Below, one piece after another: positions 34,107 through 42,858 of a stretch of 64,000 bases of DNA (within the stretch, counting starts at the first letter, position 1; each line of letters starts with the position of its first letter). This stretch comes from Neoakkermansia glycaniphila (GTDB lineage Bacteria > Verrucomicrobiota > Verrucomicrobiia > Verrucomicrobiales > Akkermansiaceae). The position numbers were made by a program, and so were the translations under genes. Below the pieces are notes generated by a model. It had not been told where the DNA came from. It saw nothing but the letters and a program-made list of their open reading frames with translations, and ran no database searches. Where the stretch lies: contig NZ_LIGX01000023.1 of the NCBI RefSeq assembly GCF_001683795.1, positions 19,161-83,160 on the forward strand, given 5' to 3'.

Positions 34107-34868
34107 ATGACACCGCTTAAAGACATCGTCAACCTGCTCGACACCACGCTCGACATCGGCCGCATCCCCGATGCGCCACAGGCCATGAACGGCCTGCAAA
34201 TCGAAAACGACGGCACAGTCACCAAAATCGCCACCGCCGTGGACGGCTCGCAAAGCACCATCGAAGCCGCCATCTCCATGGGTGCCGACCTCCTCATCCT
34301 CCATCACGGCATCTACTGGCCCGGCCTCCAGCCCATCACCGGATGGTGGAAGAAAAAAATCCAAACCGCCCTCGACAATAACCTTGCCATCTACTCCGCC
34401 CACCTCCCGCTCGACATGCACCCCGAACTGGGCAACAACGCATGCATCGCGCACGCACTCGGGCTGGAAAACACGCAACCGGAAGTCACGTACAACGGCA
34501 TCAAAATAGGCATCCGCGGCACATACCCCGGCACGCTCGGCGAACTCCGAACCCGGTACGAAGAAATCCTCGGCAGCCCCGTCACCGGAATCATCTCCGA
34601 CGACCTCACCTCACCCGCCGGAGAAATCGCCGTCTGCTCGGGAGGCGCAGCCGGAGAAATCTACGCCCTGCACAAACTCGGCATCCGCACCTACCTCACC
34701 GGAGAAACCGTCCACTGGGCCATCACCACGGCGGAAGACATGGGCATCAACCTCCTCTTCGGCGGACACTACGCCACCGAAACCTTCGGCGTACAAGCCC
34801 TCGGCGCCCTGCTGGAACGCACCTTCGGCCTGCCCTGCACCTTCATCGACAATCCCACCGGCGCATGA
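34107..34868 (+). CDS. NIF3-like dinuclear metal centre protein
   Basis: A 253-residue member of the NIF3/DUF34 family (sometimes annotated GTP cyclohydrolase 1 type 2). Metal-site residues are typical: LLILHHGIYWPGL (His pair), IYSAHLPLDMHPELGNNACIA, and the C-terminal GGHYATETFGVQALG with His and Glu. Family members are hexameric with two metal ions; the physiological role is unsettled. Start MTPLKDIVNLLD is chosen; an ATG 30 nt earlier would add a low-complexity stretch. Its stop overlaps the ATG of the pseudouridine synthase gene by 4 nt (ATGA). Confidence 0.9.
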   Translation: MTPLKDIVNLLDTTLDIGRIPDAPQAMNGLQIENDGTVTKIATAVDGSQSTIEAAISMGADLLILHHGIYWPGLQPITGWWKKKIQTALDNNLAIYSAHLPLDMHPELGNNACIAHALGLENTQPEVTYNGIKIGIRGTYPGTLGELRTRYEEILGSPVTGIISDDLTSPAGEIAVCSGGAAGEIYALHKLGIRTYLTGETVHWAITTAEDMGINLLFGGHYATETFGVQALGALLERTFGLPCTFIDNPTGA

Positions 34869-35779
34869 CCCTCACCACAGACGACGCAGACGGCACCCAG
34901 CGGCTCGACCAATACCTCGCCCGGCAACTCCCGGAACTCTCCCGCTCCCGCATCCAGGCCCTCGTCAAAGCGGGAGACATCACCATCAACGGCAAACCGG
35001 CCAAAGCCAAAACCCCCGTCAACCGGGGCGACGCCATCGAAATCAACATCCCCGAACCGGAACCCGCCGAAGCACAGCCGCAGAACATCCCGCTGGAAAT
35101 CCTCTACGAAGACAAAGACATCATCGTCATCAACAAAGAAAGCGGCCTCGTCGTCCACCCTGCCGCCGGCAACCCGGACGGCACCCTCGTCAACGCCGTC
35201 CTCTATCACTGCGGAGACCTCTCCGGCATCGGTGGCGTAGGCCGCCCCGGCATCGTCCACCGGCTGGACAAAGACACATCCGGCTGCATCGTCATCGCCA
35301 AAAACGACCAGGCCCACCTCTCGCTGACCACCCAGTTCGCCGAGCGCAGCACGGAAAAAATTTACCTCGCCGTCGTCCAGGGATCGCCGAAACAGGATGA
35401 AGGCACCGTCTTCACCAACATCGGCCGCCACCCCGTCAACCGGCTCAAAATGGCCGTCGTCAACCCCGGATCCGGCAAAAGCGCCATCACCGACTGGAAA
35501 GTCCTGCAACGCGACCCCTCCACCGACTCTTCCCTCGTCATGTGCACCCTGCACACCGGCCGCACACACCAGATCCGCGTCCACATGCTCCACCTCGGCC
35601 ACCCTCTCATCGGCGACCCCATCTACGCCAAACCCGCCCGGCAGAAAGCTCAAACCGGGAGGCTCATGCTCCACGCATGGAAACTGGCCTTCGACCACCC
35701 CGCTACGGGCGAACGCATCTCCCTGCAGGCCCCCGTACCGCCGGAATACACCCCCTGGCTCGACCACTTCAACCCTTGA
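34865..35779 (+). CDS. rluD: RluA family pseudouridine synthase (RluD-like)
   Basis: A 304-residue pseudouridine synthase with an N-terminal S4-like RNA-binding domain (LDQYLARQLPELSRSRIQALVKAG) and the catalytic Asp motif GRPGIVHRLDKDTSGCIVIA (about residue 130). LHTGRTHQIRVHMLHLGHPL is the second family motif. It acts on ribosomal RNA; RluD (helix 69 of 23S) is the likely assignment, with RluA/RluC possible. It overlaps the NIF3-like gene by 4 nt and is followed by a HAD phosphatase after 6 nt, so three genes probably form one operon. Confidence 0.9.
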   Translation: MTLTTDDADGTQRLDQYLARQLPELSRSRIQALVKAGDITINGKPAKAKTPVNRGDAIEINIPEPEPAEAQPQNIPLEILYEDKDIIVINKESGLVVHPAAGNPDGTLVNAVLYHCGDLSGIGGVGRPGIVHRLDKDTSGCIVIAKNDQAHLSLTTQFAERSTEKIYLAVVQGSPKQDEGTVFTNIGRHPVNRLKMAVVNPGSGKSAITDWKVLQRDPSTDSSLVMCTLHTGRTHQIRVHMLHLGHPLIGDPIYAKPARQKAQTGRLMLHAWKLAFDHPATGERISLQAPVPPEYTPWLDHFNP

Positions 35780-35785
35780 CCACGC

Positions 35786-36508
35786 ATGCTCGCCCTCTTC
35801 GACATGGACGGCACCCTCTTCCCCGGAGACTCCCAGCTCCGCTTCGCCGGGCGCATCCTCTCCCGCCACCCGTGGAGACGGCTCTACCTCCTCCTCCTGC
35901 TCCCCTGCGCCCTGTTGGCCGCCCTGCGCATCATCCGCACCGAGCGCATGAAACGCATCTTCCTCAGCTACCTCTACCGCATGCCCCTCGGCCAGGTCGA
36001 ACGGGAAGCGCAAGCCTTCGCCGAAGAAAACATCCGCCCCATCCTCTACCCCGGCGTCCTCCAACGCCTGCGCGACCATCAGGCCGCCGGAGACCACTGC
36101 ATTCTCGTCTCAGCCTCCCCCTCCTTCTACACCGAACCCATCGGCCGCATGCTCGGCTTCGACGACATCATCGCCACCCCCATCGTCATGCAACTCGCCA
36201 TGCCGCTCGTTCCGGCCATCGAACCGCCCGGCAACAATAAAGGGGGCACCAAGCTCATCCGCCTGAGAAAAAAAGGCATCATTCCGCCTGATGGCAAAAC
36301 TCCCGACAGCATCTGCTACACAGACAGCCGCGCCGACCTCCCCATGCTCTCCGTCTGCGAACAGGGCGTCCTTGTCAATCCTTCCGCACAACTTGCCAAT
36401 CAGGCACCTGAGCATCATTGGCAAATTATCCGCCAGCCTCTCCCGTGGCACGGCAAGCGTGCTTTTCTCGCCTTCATCCTGAAAAACATCATCGGCTTCC
36501 GGGCCTGA
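35786..36508 (+). CDS. HAD-IB family phosphatase
   Basis: A 240-residue HAD-superfamily hydrolase. The nucleophile motif ALFDMDGTLFPGDS is at the N terminus, motif II in CILVSASPSFYTEPIG, and the acidic motif near TDSRADLPML. The HAD-IB subclass includes phosphoserine-phosphatase-like and CicA-like enzymes; the substrate is unknown. It is cytoplasmic apart from an Arg/Leu-rich stretch around residues 28-55 (LYLLLLLPCALLAALRII) that could be a membrane or interface helix. It is last in the operon with the NIF3-like and RluD-like genes. Confidence 0.85.
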   Translation: MLALFDMDGTLFPGDSQLRFAGRILSRHPWRRLYLLLLLPCALLAALRIIRTERMKRIFLSYLYRMPLGQVEREAQAFAEENIRPILYPGVLQRLRDHQAAGDHCILVSASPSFYTEPIGRMLGFDDIIATPIVMQLAMPLVPAIEPPGNNKGGTKLIRLRKKGIIPPDGKTPDSICYTDSRADLPMLSVCEQGVLVNPSAQLANQAPEHHWQIIRQPLPWHGKRAFLAFILKNIIGFRA

Positions 36509-36723
36509 CGAAAACCGCCCGAACATACATCCTTTCCTCTTATCTATCAGATAGATAGGTAAAAAATGATAAAATATGACAAAAAACTCACTTTTATTCA
36601 CTTTTCTTAAGGATTGGGCTTTACTTTGGCAAAAATATTTGGCAATTTAAATGCGAGGGAGGAACAAGTAATCACCTCAGTGACTATGAGAAACCTCCAA
36701 AACAACCCACAACATTAACCACC
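36509..36723 (+). promoter_or_regulatory. Promoter/regulatory region of the outer-membrane protein gene
   Basis: AT-rich 215-nt region. It contains a perfect inverted repeat TATCTATC-A-GATAGATA (36541-36557), directly followed by TAAAAAATGATAAAA (36560-36574), also found upstream of the efflux operon. Further on is a direct repeat TTTGGCAA (36625-36632 and 36638-36645). A purine-rich GAGGGAGGAA lies near 36655. A minimal 10-codon frame (36686-36718, beginning MRNLQNN) ends just before the gene and could be a leader, but support is weak. The palindrome is a good operator candidate. Confidence 0.5.
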
Positions 36724-37623
36724 ATGCAAAAGAAAACCATTATCTCGGCAGCACTCGCAGTCGCATCTCTCGCAGGCATCGCCCTCGCAGGATCCGGCAA
36801 AACAGTGGTAGTCCCCAATCCGACTCAACCCGTCGCACAGCCGAAGGTTGAAAGCCGTTTCAGCGGAACAGTTCAGGCAGGCTACAAATCGAACTACGAT
36901 TGCCGCGGCATCGTGGCTTCGCACAGCCTGGTTGAAGGTGACAGCGTAATCCCGGTCGCACTCGACATGAGCTACAGCATCGCAGAAAAGGAAGCCCTCC
37001 TCTTCGGCATCAGCTATGACGTACTCACCTCCGGTCACCACCTGTACGGCATGGACGGAGCCTCGTTCCACAACGAAGCCGACATCTATGCCGCTTATCA
37101 GCAGAAGGACATGGGCCTCAAGAACCTCACGGCTACCGTCGGATGGAACTTGAACTACGGCGGCCTTCTCGGCAACTATGCCAAGTACGGCAAGGACAAG
37201 GCGCACTCCGTCACTCAGGAATTCTTCTTGAACCTGAATTACGACATCGGCGACCACTTCTTCGCCGGCGTCACCACGAGCTACGGCTTCCAGGGCGTCA
37301 CCGGCTGGTGGTTCCAGCCCTATGTCGGTCACAAGGCAACCCTCTGCGAACGCACTGACATCGTCACCACGCTCGGCATGTCCGCCACGGCCAGCTACTT
37401 CAACTCCGAAAACTGGCTCGGCAACGCCAACGGCTCCCAGGCATTCTTCGTGAAGGCCGAACTTCCGACCAAACTCACGGAAAACCTCAGCGTCGTACCG
37501 TTCGTCAGCCTCAACTGGCTCGGCAATGGCTCCCTCAAGGCCAACAAGGGCGTTGAAGACGGCTACAAGCCCTACAAGAACTTTGGGGTCGTCGCAGGCG
37601 CCAACATCGTTTACAACTTCTAA
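36724..37623 (+). CDS. Outer-membrane beta-barrel (porin-like) protein
   Basis: A 299-residue protein with a clear signal peptide (MQKKTIISAALAVASLAGIALA). The mature part has alternating hydrophobic/polar strands with aromatic girdles (FSGTVQAGYKSNYDCRGI; TATVGWNLNYGGLLGNYAKYG; TTSYGFQGVTGWWFQPYVG) and ends in VYNF, the terminal Phe expected of an outer-membrane barrel. No named porin family is clear; TorF-like small porins are similar in pattern. Lysine is mostly AAG here, while neighbouring plus-strand genes mostly use AAA, a hint of high expression. It has its own regulatory region and a perfect terminator. Confidence 0.8.
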   Translation: MQKKTIISAALAVASLAGIALAGSGKTVVVPNPTQPVAQPKVESRFSGTVQAGYKSNYDCRGIVASHSLVEGDSVIPVALDMSYSIAEKEALLFGISYDVLTSGHHLYGMDGASFHNEADIYAAYQQKDMGLKNLTATVGWNLNYGGLLGNYAKYGKDKAHSVTQEFFLNLNYDIGDHFFAGVTTSYGFQGVTGWWFQPYVGHKATLCERTDIVTTLGMSATASYFNSENWLGNANGSQAFFVKAELPTKLTENLSVVPFVSLNWLGNGSLKANKGVEDGYKPYKNFGVVAGANIVYNF

Positions 37624-37646
37624 TTGAAGTTCTAGACATTGACTTT

Positions 37647-37678
37647 CCGGGGTACACGAAAGTGTACCCCGCTTTTTT
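37647..37678 (+). terminator. Rho-independent terminator
   Basis: A perfect 10-bp stem (CGGGGTACAC / GTGTACCCCG) with a GAAA tetraloop is followed by CTTTTTT. It ends the outer-membrane protein transcript. Confidence 0.9.
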
Positions 37679-37763
37679 ATGTTCGCTCGAATGCAACACG
37701 CAACCTCACAATCCTCCCAAAACGGGCATGCCCCCACCTTCCGCCAAACGGAACAGGCAACAA

Positions 37764-39587
37764 TCAATTGAACAGCTTCGGATAGGAACGCCGAGCCAAC
37801 GCTTCCGAAAGAGCGCGCACCGTCATGCTATCATGAGCCTGCAGGGCCTGCCGCGCCACATCCTTGCATTCCCAGTAATGCAAATGCCGGATCGCATACC
37901 GGATAATCGGCACCATATGCACACCGACGGACACCTCTCGGGCTCCGAGCCCGATCAGCAGCGGCAGCATCGTAATATCGCCGGCCATCTCGCCGCAGAT
38001 CGACGTCGGCACGCCGTGGCGCTCCCCGGCGGAAATCGTCATATCGATCAACCGGATCACTCCGGGATGCGTCGGGCGGAACATGCGGGCCACACGCGCA
38101 TTCACCCGGTCCACGGCAATCGTATACTGGGTCAAATCATTCGTACCGATAGAAAAGAAATCGACCTGCTCGGCCAGCACATCGGCGATCATCGCCGCAC
38201 TAGGCACCTCGATCATCACCCCTACCCGGATATCGTCCCCGTACGGAACACCCTCGTCGCGCAGCTCCTTCTTGCACTCCTCGAAAAGCTCGCGCACCCG
38301 GATCACCTCCGTCACGCCGGAAATCATCGGAAACATGATCCCGCAACTGCCTGCAGCCGAAGCACGAAGAATCGCGCGAAGCTGCTCCTTGAAAATGGCC
38401 GGGCGGCTCAGCGACACGCGAATGCCGCGCCAGCCCAGGAACGGATTGCTCTCCGGCTCGTCGAGCATCTCGAACGGAAGCTTGTCGCCGCCTGCATCCA
38501 GCGTACGGAACACAACCTCATGCGGCGCACAGCCCTTGATCAAATTCGTATAATGCCGGGTCTGCGCCTCCTCGTCCGGCAGCTTCTTCTCGCCCAGCAG
38601 GAAAAACTCCGTACGGTACAACCCCACGCCTTCCGCACCCGACGCCTTGATATTCTCGCACTCGTGCGCGAACTCCACATTGGCTGCAAGGCGGATATGG
38701 CGGCCGTCCTTCGTCTCCGTCGGCAGATCGCGCATGGCCTCCAACGTCTTGTATGCCTTCTCCTTCTCGATCTGAAGGCGGCTGTATTCATGCTTCGTCT
38801 CCTCCGTCGGATTCAGAATCAGCCTGCCCCGATAACCGTCGAGAATGGCCTCCTGCCGCTCCGTCGTATCCAGCACCAGCCGGGAAATGCCAACGATCGC
38901 AGGCAAACCGAGCGAACGCGCCAGAATGGCCGTATGGGACACATCGGAACCCGTCTCCGTCGCAAAACCGAGAATACGCTCGCGATCCATGGCTGCCGTA
39001 TCGGAAGGAGTCAAATCGTAGGCGATCAGAATATGCGTCGCTCCGTCCTCATCATCCTCTTCCTCGGCTTCACCCGATCCGGCATGCTGAGGCAACGGCT
39101 GCTGCAAAACGCCTGTCTTCAAATTCTCCAGCACGCGCACCATCACATCCTCCATATCCGACGTACGCGAACGGAGATACGGATCGTCAACGCGCCTCAA
39201 ACTCTCCAGGAAATTCTGGACGACGGCATAAAAAACGGACTCGATATTCTGAAGGCGCTTTTCCAGCTCCATCCGGACATTCTTCAACAAAGCCTTATCC
39301 GCGAGAAACAGAATATGGGCATCGAAAATTGCCGCTTCCTTCTCCCCCGATGCAGTCGCCACACGAACCTTCAGCGATTCGAGCTGCTCCTCCGTCAACC
39401 GCAAGGCCTTCTCGAAACGCTCCCACTCTGCCTCCACCTCGGAAGGGTGAATCGCATAATGCTCGGGCGCCATCACGCCGCGTGCCTGAATATGCAAATG
39501 CCCCACGGCAATCCCGGGAGAAACGGGAATACCTTCAAGCCTCTGCTCGGCCAGCAACTTGGTCGATTGAATCATGGAACTCGTCAA
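37764..39587 (-). CDS. ptsI: Phosphoenolpyruvate-protein phosphotransferase (EI)
   Basis: A 607-residue enzyme I that takes the phosphate from PEP and passes it to HPr. The phospho-His region is GSDVSHTAILARSLGLPAIVG (His about 205), and the C-terminal PEP-binding barrel shows GVGLYRTEFFLL, GANERRVARMFRP-like and FFSIGTNDLTQY segments. A central extension of Glu/Asp (AEEEDDEDGATH) is present. Start MTSSMIQSTKL is used, but a Met four codons later is possible. It is 35 nt after ptsH. No sugar EII permease is seen in the window, so the pathway may be regulatory. Confidence 0.96.
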   Translation of the reverse strand: MTSSMIQSTKLLAEQRLEGIPVSPGIAVGHLHIQARGVMAPEHYAIHPSEVEAEWERFEKALRLTEEQLESLKVRVATASGEKEAAIFDAHILFLADKALLKNVRMELEKRLQNIESVFYAVVQNFLESLRRVDDPYLRSRTSDMEDVMVRVLENLKTGVLQQPLPQHAGSGEAEEEDDEDGATHILIAYDLTPSDTAAMDRERILGFATETGSDVSHTAILARSLGLPAIVGISRLVLDTTERQEAILDGYRGRLILNPTEETKHEYSRLQIEKEKAYKTLEAMRDLPTETKDGRHIRLAANVEFAHECENIKASGAEGVGLYRTEFFLLGEKKLPDEEAQTRHYTNLIKGCAPHEVVFRTLDAGGDKLPFEMLDEPESNPFLGWRGIRVSLSRPAIFKEQLRAILRASAAGSCGIMFPMISGVTEVIRVRELFEECKKELRDEGVPYGDDIRVGVMIEVPSAAMIADVLAEQVDFFSIGTNDLTQYTIAVDRVNARVARMFRPTHPGVIRLIDMTISAGERHGVPTSICGEMAGDITMLPLLIGLGAREVSVGVHMVPIIRYAIRHLHYWECKDVARQALQAHDSMTVRALSEALARRSYPKLFN

Positions 39588-39622
39588 CGGTCCGGCGCTT
39601 CGGCATGCCGGAAAGCCGCCCG

Positions 39623-39889
39623 TTAATCTTCTTCGAACTTGCGGTCGATCAGGTCTCCGAGAACCTCCATCGCCTTCTCTTCGTCAGCACCCGTAATCGT
39701 GATCGTAATCTTCGACCCATGACCTACGGCCAACATCATCAGCCCCATAATACTTTTACCATCGACAGCTTCTTCATCCTTCTCCACTGTAATATCGGAG
39801 TCGAATTTACTGGCGGCACGCACAAATTGCGCGGCTGGGCGCGCGTGAATGCCGAGCTTGTTCAGAATGGTAAATTCTTTGGTGATCAT
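39623..39889 (-). CDS. ptsH: Phosphocarrier protein HPr
   Basis: An 88-residue HPr. His15 lies in NKLGIHARPAAQF, the EI phosphorylation site, and Ser46 in DGKSIMGLMMLAVGHGS, the HprK regulatory site. Both sites therefore remain. It lies between hprK and ptsI, with gaps of 74 and 35 nt. A TTGCAA-like element is seen 30 nt upstream on the minus strand, which may give it its own promoter. Confidence 0.97.
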   Translation of the reverse strand: MITKEFTILNKLGIHARPAAQFVRAASKFDSDITVEKDEEAVDGKSIMGLMMLAVGHGSKITITITGADEEKAMEVLGDLIDRKFEED

Positions 39890-39963
39890 GCGATTGGTAC
39901 GTTATGATACTGGGGTTGCAAAGCCATGATACACGAATATCAGAACTTTATCCAGCACTTTTT

Positions 39964-40932
39964 TCACTCGGTGTCATTCTTGCCCCCTGCGGAGAACTTG
40001 CGCATCAGCTGCCTGTTGAACTCTCCGGCCATATCATAACCGACATCCTTCAGATACTGGTCGAGAGCCGCCACTTCGACGAGGCGGGACGTATCGCGCC
40101 CCGGCGCCACAGGCAATTCCACATGCAGCACAGGCACGCCGAGAATCGTATAACTCCCGCGCTCCAACCCGAGACGATCCAGATCGGAACCGTCCCCCGA
40201 CTTGAGAGACACGATCAGATCAAGCCGCTTCTCCTGCCGCAAAGCCTTCATGCCGAAAAGATTCGTCACATTGACAATCCCCAGGCCGCGCACCTCCATA
40301 TAACCGCGGCTCAACTCGGGGGCAGAACCGATCAACTCCCCGCCCACATTGCGGAGAATCACCACATCGTCCGCCACCAACGAACCTCCGCGCTCAATCA
40401 GCCCGAGCGCCGTCTCGCTCTTGCCCACGCCACTCTTCCCCATAATCATCAGGCCGATACCCCTGATATCGAGCATACAGCCGTGCAGCATCGTACTCTC
40501 GGCAAACTCCGTCTCCAGAATAATCGTCGCCGCATTCACGAAACGCATCGTCACCAGATCCGTCTTGAACACGCAAATGGCGCATTCGTCCGCCAGCTCG
40601 AGAATCTCGGGCGGAGCATCCTCCCCGCGCGCAAAAATGATGCACGGCACCCCGCCCTTGTACATACGCTGCACGCGCGAACGACGGAGCCCCTCGGGCA
40701 GCTTGCGAAGATAGGCCACCTCCGCCGCACCGAACACCTGAATCCGCTTATGGGCGAAATAGGCGTAGAACCCGGCGATCGCCAAACCGGGCCGATTGAT
40801 TGCCGGCTCGTAAATCAACCTCGACAGACCCTTCGGGCTATTGATCAGCGCCAGGCGAAGCACATGCATGTACTTCTCGTAAAAATGCTTCACCGAAACG
40901 GATTCGACAACCTTGACGGGACCTTCTTTCAT
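39964..40932 (-). CDS. hprK: HPr kinase/phosphorylase
   Basis: A 322-residue bifunctional enzyme that phosphorylates or dephosphorylates HPr at Ser46 in response to ATP, phosphate and glycolytic intermediates. The P-loop GKSGVGKSETALGLIERG and the HprK signature (EVRGLGIVNVTNLFG) are seen. The N-terminal DRTGG-like domain is present as well. The start is the ATG 28 nt after the uppP stop; longer frames overlap uppP. The gene sits upstream of ptsH and ptsI. Confidence 0.95.
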   Translation of the reverse strand: MKEGPVKVVESVSVKHFYEKYMHVLRLALINSPKGLSRLIYEPAINRPGLAIAGFYAYFAHKRIQVFGAAEVAYLRKLPEGLRRSRVQRMYKGGVPCIIFARGEDAPPEILELADECAICVFKTDLVTMRFVNAATIILETEFAESTMLHGCMLDIRGIGLMIMGKSGVGKSETALGLIERGGSLVADDVVILRNVGGELIGSAPELSRGYMEVRGLGIVNVTNLFGMKALRQEKRLDLIVSLKSGDGSDLDRLGLERGSYTILGVPVLHVELPVAPGRDTSRLVEVAALDQYLKDVGYDMAGEFNRQLMRKFSAGGKNDTE

Positions 40933-40960
40933 GGCAGTGGGAAATACGGATTCAACGCCC

Positions 40961-41944
40961 TCAGGGAGCGACGGGCGCAGGCGACGGAACCATCGCCGGC
41001 ACGGGAGCAGGCACGGCATTGACCGTCAACGGAGATGCGGGAGCCTGCGGAGCAACCGGAGCCGCCTTCCCTGCAGGAACTTTGCCCGGAGTCTTATCTC
41101 CGGCATCATGGGACTGCCCCATCCCCGTAAAAACCAGAGCCGCCAGCACACACCCGGCAGCAATCCGGTACCAGCCGAAAATGGACAAACTGTGCTTCTG
41201 CAAATAGCCGACCATCCACTTCACCGCAATCATAGCGGACACAAACGCCATGAGAGACCCCATCGCCAGCGGCCACAGACCGAACGTCTCCACCATCAGC
41301 GCACCGTGCTTCATGGCATCATAAGCCGTCGCAGCACCGAGTGTCACCAGCCCCAGCAGAAAACTGAACTCCACGGCAGCCGCCACGCTCAACCCTGCCA
41401 CCATGCCGCCGAGCATCGTCATCAGGCTTCGGCTCGTACCCGGCCACATCGCAATGCACTGCATGAAACCGACCAACAAAGCCTGACCGTAAGACATCTC
41501 GTCGAGCCCCTTCCCGGCATTGCCCTGCCCCGTACTATTACGCCACCGTACATACAGCAAAATTACAAGACCGCCGACCACCCACGCCCAGACGACGGGC
41601 CACACGCCGAACAAATACTCCTTAATCTCATCGTCGAACGCCAGCCCGATCCCCACCGCCGGCACAAACGCCAGCAGCAAATTGCAGCCCAGCCGCAACC
41701 CGGCGGGATTCTTCCCGGCAAACCCTTCCAGCATCCCCTTCACACGGCCGAAATACAGCAAAAGCACCGCCAGAATCGCCCCCCCCTGAATACAAACGGA
41801 AAACGCATCCAAGGCAGCCTTGTTCGCCGGATTGTCCAGCCCCAGCAGATACTCCGTGACGATCAAATGCCCCGTCGAACTCACCGGAAGATACTCCGTC
41901 AAACCTTCGACAATACCGAGAATAATGGAATCAATCACAGTCAT
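40961..41944 (-). CDS. uppP: Undecaprenyl-diphosphatase
   Basis: A 327-residue integral membrane enzyme (BacA/UppP) that regenerates undecaprenyl phosphate for peptidoglycan and glycan synthesis. The two catalytic motifs are present: GIVEGLTEYLPVSSTGHL near the N terminus and WPGTSRSLMTMLGGM in the middle. A C-terminal Pro/Ala-rich cytoplasmic or periplasmic tail of about 55 residues (VAPQAPASPLTVNAVPAPVP) is unusual for this family. The start MTVIDSIILG follows a consensus TATAAT by 6 nt. It is first in the uppP-hprK-ptsH-ptsI order. Confidence 0.95.
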   Translation of the reverse strand: MTVIDSIILGIVEGLTEYLPVSSTGHLIVTEYLLGLDNPANKAALDAFSVCIQGGAILAVLLLYFGRVKGMLEGFAGKNPAGLRLGCNLLLAFVPAVGIGLAFDDEIKEYLFGVWPVVWAWVVGGLVILLYVRWRNSTGQGNAGKGLDEMSYGQALLVGFMQCIAMWPGTSRSLMTMLGGMVAGLSVAAAVEFSFLLGLVTLGAATAYDAMKHGALMVETFGLWPLAMGSLMAFVSAMIAVKWMVGYLQKHSLSIFGWYRIAAGCVLAALVFTGMGQSHDAGDKTPGKVPAGKAAPVAPQAPASPLTVNAVPAPVPAMVPSPAPVAP

Positions 41945-41950
41945 ACCGAC

Positions 41951-41956
41951 ATTATA
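41951..41956 (-). promoter_or_regulatory. -10 box of the uppP promoter
   Basis: On the minus strand a perfect TATAAT lies 6 nt before the uppP ATG. A -35 candidate is not clear (TTGACC is 21 nt away, TTGACT overlaps). It again suggests a leaderless transcript. Confidence 0.5.
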
Positions 41957-42099
41957 GGTAAGTCAAAAAGGAACGACGGTCAACCCAAAACGAAAAAAAA
42001 CGCTACTGTATGTGCAAAGTATTCACAAAAAGATTGAAGACGGCGGCGAAAAACGGTAAAGTTGCTCATGAACCATGGGATTCACCCATTCAGTTGACC

Positions 42100-42822
42100 A
42101 TGCAAATATCTGAATCCAAAAAGAAACAGGGTTTCACTCTCATCGAGCTGCTCGTCGTCATCGCCATCATGGCCATCATGCTGACCCTCATCGCCACGGT
42201 ACTGCGCAATGCGGGCTCCAGCAGAGGTCTCGCAGGCGGCATCGAACAACTCGACACCATGGTTCGGGAAGCCCGCATGGCTGCCACTGGCAACAACACC
42301 TACTCCCGCCTCGTCATCGTCTCCGACCAGGGCGACACGGGGTCGGACTCCAAGCACCTTCGCTACATGACCGTCATGATCCTCGACGACTCCGAAAACA
42401 AGGACGTCTATGAAGGTCAGGGAACCGACTCCGGCAACTGGGTCGCCACCAGCCGCGGCACCTTCCTGCCGAAAGGCATCTACTTCAGCCCGAAATACAG
42501 CACGCTCCTTGACAAGGAAACGGCAGAATCCTCCGGCGGAGGCGAATCCATCTCCTCCCGCTCCGGCAACTTCCGCATCACAGGTGCAGCCAACAAAAAA
42601 GGCTATTACATCGAATTCGACCCGCAGGGCCGCATGACCTTCCCGGGCCAGCCGACCCGCCTCGTCCTCGTCAACGGCGAACGCTCCAAATCCATGGGAG
42701 CCGATGAAGGCGTCGTCGCCAAACCGATGGCCAACGGCCGCCCCGTCCAGTCCGGAGGCGTCGTCGTCTGGCCGCACGGCACCACCAGCCGCCTGAAAAC
42801 GCTGGATCAGACTGCACCGTAA
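42100..42822 (+). CDS. Type II/IV prepilin-like protein
   Basis: A 240-residue protein with a class III (prepilin) signal: short basic lead, then QGFTLIELLVVIAIMAIMLTLIATVL, where cleavage follows Gly and the Glu at +5 is kept. The rest is a globular pseudopilin-like domain with Ser/Gly-rich loops. Together with the two genes downstream it forms a cassette like the Verru_Chthon cassette or a minor-pseudopilin set of a type II secretion/pilus machine; that link is inference. The start is chosen by the prepilin leader; an upstream frame would add 30 residues. Confidence 0.82.
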   Translation: MQISESKKKQGFTLIELLVVIAIMAIMLTLIATVLRNAGSSRGLAGGIEQLDTMVREARMAATGNNTYSRLVIVSDQGDTGSDSKHLRYMTVMILDDSENKDVYEGQGTDSGNWVATSRGTFLPKGIYFSPKYSTLLDKETAESSGGGESISSRSGNFRITGAANKKGYYIEFDPQGRMTFPGQPTRLVLVNGERSKSMGADEGVVAKPMANGRPVQSGGVVVWPHGTTSRLKTLDQTAP

Positions 42823-42858
42823 TCCTCCCCAACCTCTTCCATTCCTCCTTCCACAACC

